22,100 nucleotides of DNA from Fimbriimonadales bacterium (lineage in GTDB: Bacteria; Armatimonadota; Fimbriimonadia; Fimbriimonadales; GBS-DC). Within the stretch, counting starts at the first letter, position 1; each line of letters begins with the position of its first letter. The stretch lies in the NCBI GenBank assembly GCA_025060055.1, contig JANXCK010000153.1:1-22100 (forward strand), in the 5' to 3' direction. Below are positions 13,849 through 20,612 of the stretch, in pieces. Under the pieces are notes generated by a model. The model did not search any database and had not been told where the DNA came from. It saw nothing but the letters and a program-made list of their open reading frames with translations. The position numbers were made by a program, and so were the translations under genes.

Positions 13849-13887
13849 CTTTAAAGCGCGAAACCGACTTAGGAGGTGTATTCCCGA

Positions 13888-14475
13888 ATGGCTACCGTCG
13901 AAGTGGCAGGGGCGGATGGGGCGAGCGCGCCGCGCTCGTGGCAACCGAAGGCGGGCGGCAAGAAAAAAGAGCAGGTCGCCCAAATCCGCGCGTGGATTGC
14001 CGAATCGAAGGCGCAGATTCTGGTGGACTTTCGCGGGCTGAGCGTGCGCGAGATTACCGACCTGCGCAGGCAGTTGCGTCAGGCGGGCGCGGAGCTGCGC
14101 GTGGTCAAAAACACTCTGTACCGCGTGGCACGCGAAGGCAAACTGCCCGAAGGGCTGGAGCCGTATCTGCACGGCATGACCGCGATCGCTTTCGTCACAG
14201 GCGACGAAGCCGCCGCCGCCAAAGCGCTGGTCGACTACATCAAGCAGGCGCGTAAATCGGAGCCGAAAGCGTTGTTGCTGGGTGAGCGTGTCTACCCCGC
14301 CGAAATGGTGGACACGCTGGCGAAACTCCCGCCCCGCGAGGTGATGCTCGCCCAGTTCCTGGGCGCGCTGCAGTCGCCTCTGACGGGCTTGGTAGGCACG
14401 CTGTCCGAAATTATTGGGCAGTTCGTGCGCACGCTCCAAGCCATCGCTGACAAGAAGGCAGAAACACCATCCTAA
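13888..14475 (+). CDS. rplJ: 50S ribosomal protein L10
   Basis: Forms the base of the L7/L12 stalk on the large subunit. The 195-residue product has the family's KKKEQVAQIRAWIAESKAQILVDFRGLSVREITDLRRQLRQAGAELRVVKNTLYRVA near the N-terminus, and a C-terminal helix that would bind L7/L12 dimers. It carries an N-terminal extension of about 25 residues (MATVEVAGADGASAPRSW) before the conserved start, and is slightly longer than the usual 165-180. ATG 13888 follows AGGAGG at 13871-13876 with an 11-nt gap. A GTG at 13876 overlaps the ribosome site and was rejected. It is controlled by the promoter, L10 leader and attenuator upstream and followed 18 nt later by rplL. rplK and rplA, which usually precede it, are absent. 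Confidence 0.95.
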   Translation: MATVEVAGADGASAPRSWQPKAGGKKKEQVAQIRAWIAESKAQILVDFRGLSVREITDLRRQLRQAGAELRVVKNTLYRVAREGKLPEGLEPYLHGMTAIAFVTGDEAAAAKALVDYIKQARKSEPKALLLGERVYPAEMVDTLAKLPPREVMLAQFLGALQSPLTGLVGTLSEIIGQFVRTLQAIADKKAETPS

Positions 14476-14493
14476 CCGAAGGAGGACACGACC

Positions 14494-14898
14494 ATGCCAA
14501 AACTGACCGCTGAGGAACTGATTCAGGCAATCGATGAGATGACCGTTCTGGAGCTGAACGAACTGGTGAAGGCGTTGCAAGAGAAGTACGGCGTGTCGGC
14601 AGCAGCGCCCGTAGCCGTCGCGGCGATGCCCGGTACGATGATGCCTGGCGCAGCGCCTGCCGAGGCTGCCCCTGCCGCCGAAGAGAAGACCTCGTTCGAT
14701 GTGATTCTGGCAGCAGCCGGCGACAATAAGCTACAGGTCATCAAAGTCGTGCGTGAGGTCACGCAGCTCGGACTGAAAGAGGCGAAAGACCTCGTGGAAG
14801 GCGCGCCTCAGAAGGTCAAAGAGGGCGTGAGCAAGGAAGAGGCAGAGGACATCAAAAAGAAGCTCGAAGAGGTGGGCGCGAAGGTCGAAATCAAGTAG
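14494..14898 (+). CDS. rplL: 50S ribosomal protein L7/L12
   Basis: The stalk protein that recruits translational GTPases. The 134-residue product has the N-terminal dimerisation helices (LTAEELIQAIDEMTVLELNELVKALQEKYGV), an Ala/Pro/Met-rich hinge (about residues 35-65), and the C-terminal GTPase-contact domain EKTSFDVILAAAGDNKLQVIKVVREVTQLGLKEAKDLVEGAPQKVKEGV. It ends VEIK as usual. The hinge is longer than average and includes the unusual MPGTMMPGA. The ribosome site GGAGG lies 7 nt upstream. It is co-transcribed with rplJ. rpoB and rpoC do not follow: the next gene is on the opposite strand. Confidence 0.97.
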   Translation: MPKLTAEELIQAIDEMTVLELNELVKALQEKYGVSAAAPVAVAAMPGTMMPGAAPAEAAPAAEEKTSFDVILAAAGDNKLQVIKVVREVTQLGLKEAKDLVEGAPQKVKEGVSKEEAEDIKKKLEEVGAKVEIK

Positions 14899-14950
14899 AC
14901 GCGCCCTCTCACCGAGCGACTTGCGCTTGGCGTAATCGGTTCGCATCTGT

Positions 14951-14978
14951 GGTACGATGGCGTCCGCGCCATCGTACC
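14951..14978. repeat. Perfect 12-bp-stem palindrome downstream of rplL
   Basis: GGTACGATGGCG, loop TCCG, CGCCATCGTACC. It starts 53 bp after the rplL stop and is a compact version of the cruciform at 10988-11039. It lacks an adjacent T-tract (the first T-rich stretch is a short TTT ten bases later), so it is at most a weak or Rho-assisted end signal. Confidence 0.75.
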
Positions 14979-15056
14979 GAATTCAGATTTAGCCGCCGAG
15001 TGAAATGGGCTACCTCTACAGTAGGAGCGCGGTTCCAATGCCCCGAAGAGTTTTAT

Positions 15057-15088
15057 CTGCGCTCTCTCTTCGGGCGGAGAGAGCGCAG
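15057..15088. terminator. Terminator-like hairpin after the PEP-CTERM gene
   Basis: CTGCGCTCTCTC and GAGAGAGCGCAG form a perfect 12-bp stem with an 8-nt loop. On the minus strand it begins 18 nt after the PEP-CTERM stop. No T-run follows on that strand, so it may instead protect the 3' end of the message or serve converging transcription from rplL. Confidence 0.45.
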
Positions 15089-15105
15089 CGACGGAGCACC
15101 AGCGG

Positions 15106-15852
15106 TTATGCAACCCGTCGGCGACGACGGTATGCCAACCCTATCAGTCCGACCGTAAGCGCTAACATCGAGGCAGGTTCGGGAACACAGTGGAGATCCC
15201 AGCCCCACTCAATGCCATCATGGAGGGTAACCGTCCCTGGCGTGTTCAAGTCCCAAGTGGCAATAAACAGAGAGGCGCGCCACCGAATGAAGTCGGGGCG
15301 GTTACGGCATACGCGCGCGGGTACATCGGAAAAGCGAATGAAGTCGTTGCCGCTGTTAGCTGTATGCTCCTGTTCAGTCCAGTAGAAGGGCAGATTATCG
15401 TCGTTAGGGCGAGGATCGATGTACGGCGACGTGTTGCCGCCCAGAGGGAAATTTGTATCGATCATCTGAATCCAGCGCAGCCCTCTAACATTCCCATTAG
15501 CAGGGGGATTGTAGGTTGCAAGAAACTGGGCGCCGCCCCTGTGTGGTGCAGTAAGGAAAGTAGCGATGTAGTCTTGGATTGTTAGAGTCCCTGGCAGGTT
15601 GGCACCCAGATTGATCGTCCAGCCAGGAAACTCCTGAGCCAGTGTCTGGGACACGAGAGTGGCGCGAGCACCGCCAGCCGCATGGTAAACGACCTCAATT
15701 AGGTCTACTCGGTCGCCGTTGCTGGCTGTGGCGCTGGGGACATAGTTGTTCGGTCCAACAATATTAAATGCGGTTGCAACGCCTATGCTGCACCATACGC
15801 TAATCGCTAAAAGTAGCGCGCGTGTCTGAGTTTGAAGCATTGCTCGTTTCAT
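15106..15852 (-). CDS. PEP-CTERM sorting-domain surface protein
   Basis: A 248-residue exported protein. Residues 1-29 form a signal peptide (KRAMLQTQTRALLLAISVWCSIGVATA). The C-terminus reads VPEPASMLALTVGLIGLAYRRRRRVA: a PEP motif, one membrane helix and a basic tail. This is the sorting signal processed by exosortase and linked to exopolysaccharide export in Gram-negative-type envelopes. The middle part has no motif I recognise; it is rich in Asn, Pro, Thr and aromatic residues, with three mature cysteines. The start codon follows GGAGGA by 6 nt. It converges on rplL and is divergent from the ECF sigma gene, about 190 bp away, which could control it. No exosortase gene is in the window. 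Confidence 0.88.
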   Translation of the reverse strand: MKRAMLQTQTRALLLAISVWCSIGVATAFNIVGPNNYVPSATASNGDRVDLIEVVYHAAGGARATLVSQTLAQEFPGWTINLGANLPGTLTIQDYIATFLTAPHRGGAQFLATYNPPANGNVRGLRWIQMIDTNFPLGGNTSPYIDPRPNDDNLPFYWTEQEHTANSGNDFIRFSDVPARVCRNRPDFIRWRASLFIATWDLNTPGTVTLHDGIEWGWDLHCVPEPASMLALTVGLIGLAYRRRRRVA

Positions 15853-15992
15853 CGTGCATTCCTCCGCTGTAAGGGGGTATCTGGCAGGTTGCTCGCGCCC
15901 TTACAGGGGAGTAAGACTCGTCGCACCTGACGCCTGTTGCACCGCTTGAGCAGCATTCTACAAAGTTTGGCTCTCATGCGGTCTCTCAGAAG

Positions 15993-16000
15993 GGTATAAT
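15993..16000 (+). promoter_or_regulatory. Extended -10 (GGTATAAT) for the ECF sigma gene
   Basis: GGTATAAT with a perfect -10 hexamer lies 38 nt before the TTG start codon. No good -35 is present at 16-18 bp spacing, so it is an extended -10 type or needs an activator. Confidence 0.55.
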
Positions 16001-16038
16001 AGCATAGCAGTTCCACTTCGACTTCTGGAGTGAGGTGA

Positions 16039-16788
16039 TTGCAGAACGACCGTCGTGACACCCTGAACCGCTTGGCGCAGGAGGCGCAGCAGGGCGATAA
16101 AAACGCGCTGGAGGCCTTGCTGGAAGAGTGCCGCTTGTGCCTGCAGCGCTATTTTCGCACGCGTGCCCGCAGCGCTGAAGACTGCGAAGACTTGGTGCAG
16201 GAAACCTTGCTGCGTGTTGCCAACGCTCTGCCCAGAACCGCGCTGGACGCGCCATTCGACCACTGGCTGTACCGTATCGCCGCGAACTGCTTGATGACCT
16301 ACTACAGCCGTGTCTATCGCCAGCGTGAGACGGCGTTCACACAACTTAATTACCCCGAAGGCATTCAGAGCCTGCAACAAAGTGCGTTCGAGACGAGTCT
16401 ACTGGAGCAGATTGCTGACGAGCAGAGGCAGACTGTGCTGAAGCAGATTATCAGAGAGGTCTGCTCGGAAGCCGAGCGGCGCGTGATCTTGCTGCACGCT
16501 CAGCATGAAACACCTGAAAGTATCGCCCAGATATTGCAGATGAAGCCCGCGACGGTGCGTAGCCACCTCATGCGCGGGCGGGCAAAAGTGCTGGCGTACT
16601 TGATTCAGCATCGCCCTGAGCTGGTCGGTGGCGCGGAGGGCATTCAAAGGGCGATGGCCGCATTAGAACGCGAGGGAGGCGAGCCGCTTAGTGAGGCAGA
16701 ACGACGCGCTCTGCATGCGCCAAAGCCCAACCAAACCAACCTGCGCCGCGCCGCGCTGAAACTGGCAAAGTATCTGCGGTTGGAGTAG
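16039..16788 (+). CDS. ECF-type RNA polymerase sigma factor
   Basis: The 249-residue product has region 2 (DCEDLVQETLLRVANAL...FDHWLYRIAANCLMTYYSR), with the -10-recognition and core-binding helices. Region 4 (SEAERRVILLHAQHETPESIAQILQMKPATVRSHLMRGRAKVLAYL) carries the -35-binding helix-turn-helix. After residue 190 there is an unusual tail of about 60 residues, ending QTNLRRAALKLAKYLRLE; typical ECF factors stop at 160-200. The frame is opened by a TTG preceded by GGAGTGAGGTGA, an unusually extended ribosome site directly abutting the start. The nearest alternative starts lie beyond conserved residues. The anti-sigma gene begins 24 nt after the stop, so the two form an operon, as ECF pairs usually do. 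Confidence 0.9.
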   Translation: MQNDRRDTLNRLAQEAQQGDKNALEALLEECRLCLQRYFRTRARSAEDCEDLVQETLLRVANALPRTALDAPFDHWLYRIAANCLMTYYSRVYRQRETAFTQLNYPEGIQSLQQSAFETSLLEQIADEQRQTVLKQIIREVCSEAERRVILLHAQHETPESIAQILQMKPATVRSHLMRGRAKVLAYLIQHRPELVGGAEGIQRAMAALEREGGEPLSEAERRALHAPKPNQTNLRRAALKLAKYLRLE

Positions 16789-16812
16789 GAAATAGCGCAA
16801 GGAGGATGAACA

Positions 16813-17754
16813 GTGCAAACGGTCGTTCACAAAATGACACAGTGGAACGAGCAGGAGCACGCCGCCCACTTGGACGCGGAGCAGATTCTGGAGTTGGTAG
16901 AGCGTGGACGCCGCTGCCGACGCTACGAAGAATACATTGACCACATCACCGAGTGCGCCGTCTGCCGCGAGACCTACAAACAACTGCTGCAGGCAGAGCA
17001 GATGGCGCGCGCGACGCGCCAAATGGTGTGGATGCCCAGACTGCGCTTCTGGCTGCCCGCAACGGCAGCGGCGATGCTGCTCCTGTTTTTTGGGGTGCGT
17101 GCGCTGCTTCGCGACGGCGCAGAGGTCGCGGGACTGCGCCAAGCGAACGGCGTATGGTACGAGGGCACAACGCGCCTGCCTTCGTGGGCGTTCACTGCGG
17201 CGGCTCAGTTCGCGAATCCGCCAGCGCCTATGCGCGACGCGCCCCGTGAAGCGCCCGCCCTTCGCCTGACAAGCCCCAACCCCGCTAATGCTGCCATCGA
17301 GAGCCTTACACCCGAATTCCGATGGGAACCTGTGCCCGACGCTGTGCGCTACCGTGCATGGCTGGAACGCGCGGATGGGCAGCAGCGCATCAACTTGGTT
17401 GTGGAGGGCGAACGCGCCACACTGCCCCAAGCCAAGCAGTTGGAGGCAGGCGTGGCGTACCGTCTCACCATCGAAGCCCTTGCTCCCGACGAGCGCGCGG
17501 GCGACGGGCTAAAAAGCGTTTACGAGTTCCGCACGCTCACGCCTACTGAGCAGCAGCAGCTCCGCTGGGCACGGGCGAACCGCTCCGCTGCCCCCCGCGT
17601 ATGCACGGTGGTTTTCTACCAGTTAGGCTTCTACGCCGACGCGTTGGAGACGCTGGACAGGCTACCCAACGAGCCGCTGGCGACGCAGTGGCGCGCTGCG
17701 CTGCTGTCGCGAAGACAAAACAGCGGGAGTTATACCAATCAGGGTTTCAAATGA
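16813..17754 (+). CDS. Zinc-binding (ZAS) membrane anti-sigma factor with extracytoplasmic Fn3-like domain
   Basis: A 313-residue partner of the upstream sigma factor. The cytoplasmic N-terminus contains H44-x3-C48-x2-C51 (HITECAVC), the ZAS signature that holds ECF factors inactive. One membrane helix follows (about residues 77-97, FWLPATAAAMLLLFFGVRALL). The outer part has LTSPNPANAAIESLTPEFRWEPVPDAVRYRAWL and a matching beta-rich stretch to VYEFRTLTP, like a fibronectin III-type sensor domain. It starts at GTG 16813, 7 nt after GGAGG. An ATG at 16806 is out of frame. The last eight residues (SYTNQGFK) and the stop are encoded by the end of a palindromic repeat, so the native C-terminus may have been replaced. 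Confidence 0.85.
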   Translation: MQTVVHKMTQWNEQEHAAHLDAEQILELVERGRRCRRYEEYIDHITECAVCRETYKQLLQAEQMARATRQMVWMPRLRFWLPATAAAMLLLFFGVRALLRDGAEVAGLRQANGVWYEGTTRLPSWAFTAAAQFANPPAPMRDAPREAPALRLTSPNPANAAIESLTPEFRWEPVPDAVRYRAWLERADGQQRINLVVEGERATLPQAKQLEAGVAYRLTIEALAPDERAGDGLKSVYEFRTLTPTEQQQLRWARANRSAAPRVCTVVFYQLGFYADALETLDRLPNEPLATQWRAALLSRRQNSGSYTNQGFK

Positions 17755-17863
17755 CGCATCGTCCTGTACGGCTCAAGCCGTTGCTATGCAGACGAAGCCG
17801 ACCTGCGTCGGCTCTTTAGCCCGCGCTGGCGGGCTTTGTCTGCACAGGAACGGCTTCAGCCGT
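17731..17863. repeat. TACCAAT repeat end joined to a hairpin cluster
   Basis: TACCAATCAGGGTTTCA at 17733-17749 is the left end of the element family seen at 12566. Its right end is missing. Directly after it comes a cruciform-like cluster: ACGGCTCAAGCCGT (17768-17781), an outer GCAGAC/GTCTGC pair enclosing GCCGAC-CTGC-GTCGGC and AGCCCGC/GCGGGCT, and a closing ACGGCTTCAGCCGT (17850-17863). It shares its first three stems with 12705-12772. The left end codes for the last residues of the anti-sigma factor. Confidence 0.75.
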
Positions 17864-17906
17864 ATGTCCTTTCGCCACACAGGTAACTCTGTCGTGGGTG
17901 AGACCG

Positions 17907-17991
17907 ATGGCGACCGTCCGTGCCAAACCGAAGCGCAAGCGTCGCTACACCGAGCAAAACCTGCTGCAGGTGCCCGACAACGGGCGCAAGG
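17907..17991 (+). pseudogene. Possible remnant of a Uma2/DUF820-like endonuclease gene
   Basis: The frame from ATG 17907 reads MATVRAKPKRKRRYTEQNLLQVPDNGRK. This resembles the N-terminus of Uma2-family (PD-(D/E)XK-like) proteins, which typically read RYT-x3-LL-xLPDDG-RYE. After NGRK the similarity ends and the sequence runs into the 3' end of the oppositely oriented aldo/keto reductase gene, so nothing of the nuclease core remains. The assignment rests on about 20 residues only. It could instead be a small unrelated basic peptide, with the open frame continuing to 18140. Confidence 0.35.
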
Positions 17992-17997
17992 CTGTCT

Positions 17998-18846
17998 CTA
18001 AGGCCACTGATGGTACATTCCAGCGACTTGTGCCATCAGTGGCTTACCGCGTTCCTCCAGAGCGCGCATCGCCTCGCGCGAAAGCGGTTGAAAAGTACGC
18101 ACCGCCTGCACCAGCTCGCGCAGCTCGCCGATGCTGTTAGGCAGGATTACAGCGGTATGGATAGGATAACTGAGCGCGTAATGTACCAGTTCGCTCACAG
18201 TGAACCTGCCCTCGCCCACGAGACGCCCTACCCCCATCACCTTCATCACTGCCAGCCCGACACCCTTCCGCTGCGCATATCCCAAAAACTCTTTGGTGAA
18301 TGCGCGCGGGTGGTGCGGCTCTGTGGGGTTCAGCGGGAATAAAACCATGTCGAACGGGTAGCGCTCCATCGCCGTCTTCATCACCTCAGGGTCGTTGTGT
18401 CCTGAGATGCCGACGTAGCGCACAACTTTCTGCTCTTTGGCTTGCTGGAACGCCTTGATTGCGCCGTCGGAAGCGAACAGGCGTTCAATCTCGTAAGGAT
18501 AGGAGACATGGTGAACAATCCACTGCTCGATTTTGTCGGTGCGCAGGCGTTTGAGACTGTTTTGCAAGTCGCGCCATGCCCCGTCATAATCGCGCGCGGC
18601 ACTTTTCGTGCTGAGAAACACGCGCTCGCGCATGCCCTCGATCGCCTCCCCGAAGATGCGTTCACTGTCACGGTACTGTTGTGCCGTGTCCAGATAGTAC
18701 ACCCCCGATTCTACGGCTTCGCGGATGATTTCAAGAGCCTCGCGCTTGCGACTGAGGTCTTGCAGCACGCCTGCGCCCCCCAAGGCAAGCACGGGCATTC
18801 GGATGCCCGTCTTGCCATAGCGGCGCGTAGGTAGTTCGCGACGCAT
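17998..18846 (-). CDS. Aldo/keto reductase family oxidoreductase
   Basis: A 282-residue NAD(P)H-dependent oxidoreductase with a TIM barrel. It opens RRYGKTGIRMPVLALGGAG. The catalytic tetrad is present: Asp in YLDTAQQY, the Tyr of the same motif, Lys in FLSTKS, and His in WIVHHV. GISGHND and the late ILPNSIGELRELVQAV correspond to the cofactor-binding strands. It lacks the C-terminal ferredoxin-like extension of some related proteins, and its substrate is unknown. The ATG is separated by one base from the stop of the ceramidase-like gene, so the two are translated from one message. There is no strong ribosome site, which suggests coupling. Confidence 0.92.
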   Translation of the reverse strand: MRRELPTRRYGKTGIRMPVLALGGAGVLQDLSRKREALEIIREAVESGVYYLDTAQQYRDSERIFGEAIEGMRERVFLSTKSAARDYDGAWRDLQNSLKRLRTDKIEQWIVHHVSYPYEIERLFASDGAIKAFQQAKEQKVVRYVGISGHNDPEVMKTAMERYPFDMVLFPLNPTEPHHPRAFTKEFLGYAQRKGVGLAVMKVMGVGRLVGEGRFTVSELVHYALSYPIHTAVILPNSIGELRELVQAVRTFQPLSREAMRALEERGKPLMAQVAGMYHQWP

Positions 18847-18847
18847 C

Positions 18848-20434
18848 TTACTCGAACACGAACAGCAGGTACTGCGCGATGCCGATGTCGCCTTCTACCT
18901 GCAGATCGCCCGTGTTGTAGGCGTCCAGTGGGTCGCGCTTGCCCGTGATGATGGCGACGAACACCTCCGCGGGCGCCTTGAGCGTCACCGCTGCCTCAGC
19001 AGGGCTGCCCTCCCGACTAATCGTCGCTTTGCCCTCCGCGATGCGCAGGTAAAACTCGCCCGCGCCCTCCAACACGAGCCGATAGGTCGCCTTGAAGTTG
19101 CCCGCGCGGTCGGGGCGGAAGCGTTGCAGATACTTCTCCAGCTCCTGCTCCACGGGCGATCGGGGCGCAGCTGCAACACCTGTCGGCGTGCGGGCGGTCA
19201 TCTGCCTCATCATCTGCCGCGCCGCTTGCACCATCGCAGGACCAATTTCCGAGCCGACCGACATGCTGCGCTCGTAGCTATAGAGGTCTAAGTAGTAGTC
19301 TTCCAAGCTCAGGATGTAGCCCAGCTCGTCGTTTGCTAAGCCGAATAGGAACACAGGGTCGCCGTAGGGCGCAAGCAGCCGCTTGAGCAAAATGCCGATG
19401 TTCGGCTGCACCTCGCCAGGCATCGTGAACATGATGGCGTCGCCAAGCCGAATGAGATGCGATTCGGTGGTGATTTTGCCGTCGGCGAACGAGGGACCCT
19501 GCGGGATGATACCCGCTGCAAGCGCGCTCTTGAATCTCTCATTCTCCAGCGGCACAGTGAAGGTTGCCTCTTGGTGTTCCAAACTCGCGGTATCGCTGAA
19601 TCGGGCTTTCTCGATGGCTTCGAGGGCTTTGTTGGCGATAGTTGTCCCGAACCGTTCGGCGCGTGCCCAGTCGCGTCCCTTGGGCGCGGTGGAGTTAGGG
19701 TCAGAGGCTGGCGAAATCATTCCCCCCAGCGCACCATTCGCAAATAGCGCCACGCCACCCACCTTTGATTCTACCGTCTGGTAGTACCAGTGGCAGAAGT
19801 CTGCAGTCAGCTGGTCGTTGTTCAGCACTTCAGGGTGGCACGCGAAGTTCGTCAGCGTCGCAATCACTTTGCCGTCCGCCTTGCTTCGAAACTGCATGAC
19901 GGCGGCTTCGGTGTCCAGAATCTTCTCGATACGGTAGTTGTACGCGACGCCCTCGATGTTCGTTTTCGCAAAGCCCACTGTTGCGGGCTGAAGTTTGCTT
20001 GCAGCCTCGTCTACGGTTCTCGCGACGGTCTCGATAACAAAGTTCATGTACTCGTTATCGCGTCCCGATTGGGTCGGTGTCGGTCCCCACAGCCCGATGG
20101 TGTCGGGGGCGGAATGCACATGGGTACATAACACCATCACGCGGTTTGGGGGAACCGATTTGACTCGCTGGCGGATGCGCTGCACATCATCGCGCAGCAG
20201 TCCCAGTAGGTCGCATACGACAATCGCTAATCGCTCTTGCCCTGCCTGCACCACGAGCGCACGCGCCCAGATGTCATCATGCACGCCGCCCGTGTTGGGA
20301 CGATTGGGTGCATAGCCTGCTAAGAAAACTTGTTTGTTCGGTGTGAGCTTGTTGACCGCTGCACCTGCCTGCAGCTCTTGTGCCCAGCAGGCGAGGAACA
20401 GCGCGATGCCCAGTATCGTTGCCAGTGGTCTCAT
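18848..20434 (-). CDS. Neutral/alkaline ceramidase-like hydrolase fused to an SCP2 domain
   Basis: A 528-residue exported protein. Residues 1-26 are a signal peptide (TILGIALFLACWAQELQAG); the cysteine after FLA could be a weak lipobox. The main domain resembles the N-terminal catalytic region of neutral/alkaline non-lysosomal ceramidases: GYAPNRPNTGGVHDDIWARAL, the zinc-binding VLCTHVHSAPDTIG, NFACHPEVLNNDQLTADF and FANGALGG. It is shorter than true ceramidases (about 650-700 residues), and the C-terminal Ig-like domain is replaced. Residues 425-528 (YRLVLEG...KATISREGSPAEAAVTLKAPAEVF, then NTGDLQVEGDIGIAQYLL) read as an SCP2 sterol/lipid-carrier fold. ATG 20434 was chosen because AGGAGG lies 8 nt upstream; the GTG at 20443 overlaps that site. 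It probably acts on an amide- or ester-linked lipid or envelope compound outside the membrane; the exact substrate is unknown. Confidence 0.8.
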   Translation of the reverse strand: MRPLATILGIALFLACWAQELQAGAAVNKLTPNKQVFLAGYAPNRPNTGGVHDDIWARALVVQAGQERLAIVVCDLLGLLRDDVQRIRQRVKSVPPNRVMVLCTHVHSAPDTIGLWGPTPTQSGRDNEYMNFVIETVARTVDEAASKLQPATVGFAKTNIEGVAYNYRIEKILDTEAAVMQFRSKADGKVIATLTNFACHPEVLNNDQLTADFCHWYYQTVESKVGGVALFANGALGGMISPASDPNSTAPKGRDWARAERFGTTIANKALEAIEKARFSDTASLEHQEATFTVPLENERFKSALAAGIIPQGPSFADGKITTESHLIRLGDAIMFTMPGEVQPNIGILLKRLLAPYGDPVFLFGLANDELGYILSLEDYYLDLYSYERSMSVGSEIGPAMVQAARQMMRQMTARTPTGVAAAPRSPVEQELEKYLQRFRPDRAGNFKATYRLVLEGAGEFYLRIAEGKATISREGSPAEAAVTLKAPAEVFVAIITGKRDPLDAYNTGDLQVEGDIGIAQYLLFVFE

Positions 20435-20577
20435 TGAGTTCACCTCCTACTCAGCGTTGCTGTTCGACGCGCACGACATGGTTCCTGCCTGCTTGCGCCC
20501 AATCTGTGCCCATGCATTTGCTCTGAGAGACTGTTTAAGAGGTCTTGTTTGAGGCACATATCCACTATTCCTTCTCG

Positions 20578-20602
20578 GTTCTCCCTGCAGGTCAGGGAGA
20601 AC
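20578..20602. promoter_or_regulatory. Operator-like perfect inverted repeat upstream of cinA
   Basis: GTTCTCCCTG and CAGGGAGAAC form a perfect 10-bp inverted repeat around CAGGT. It ends 10 bp before the cinA -10, so it covers the -35 region where a repressor would block polymerase. It does not match the E. coli or B. subtilis LexA boxes. A half AAATCGTCCC-type repeat (TTTGAGGCACATA, about 20548-20560) lies just upstream, so it could instead be another repeat module. Confidence 0.45.
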
Positions 20603-20612
20603 GGAGGCTTTG

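Noticed and set aside
13432..14580. A 382-residue minus-strand ORF spanning the rplJ promoter, leader and gene
   Set aside because: It is antisense to rplJ and its regulatory region and out of frame with the CofE-like gene; composition is that of a shadow frame.
14951..14978. Rho-independent terminator after rplL
   Set aside because: The stem is perfect but no T-tract follows; it matches a dispersed repeat family, so it is listed as a repeat.
17755..17880. Strong bidirectional terminator only
   Set aside because: AGCCCGC/GCGGGCT followed by TT is terminator-like, but the whole cluster recurs at 12705-12772 and is better described as a repeat.
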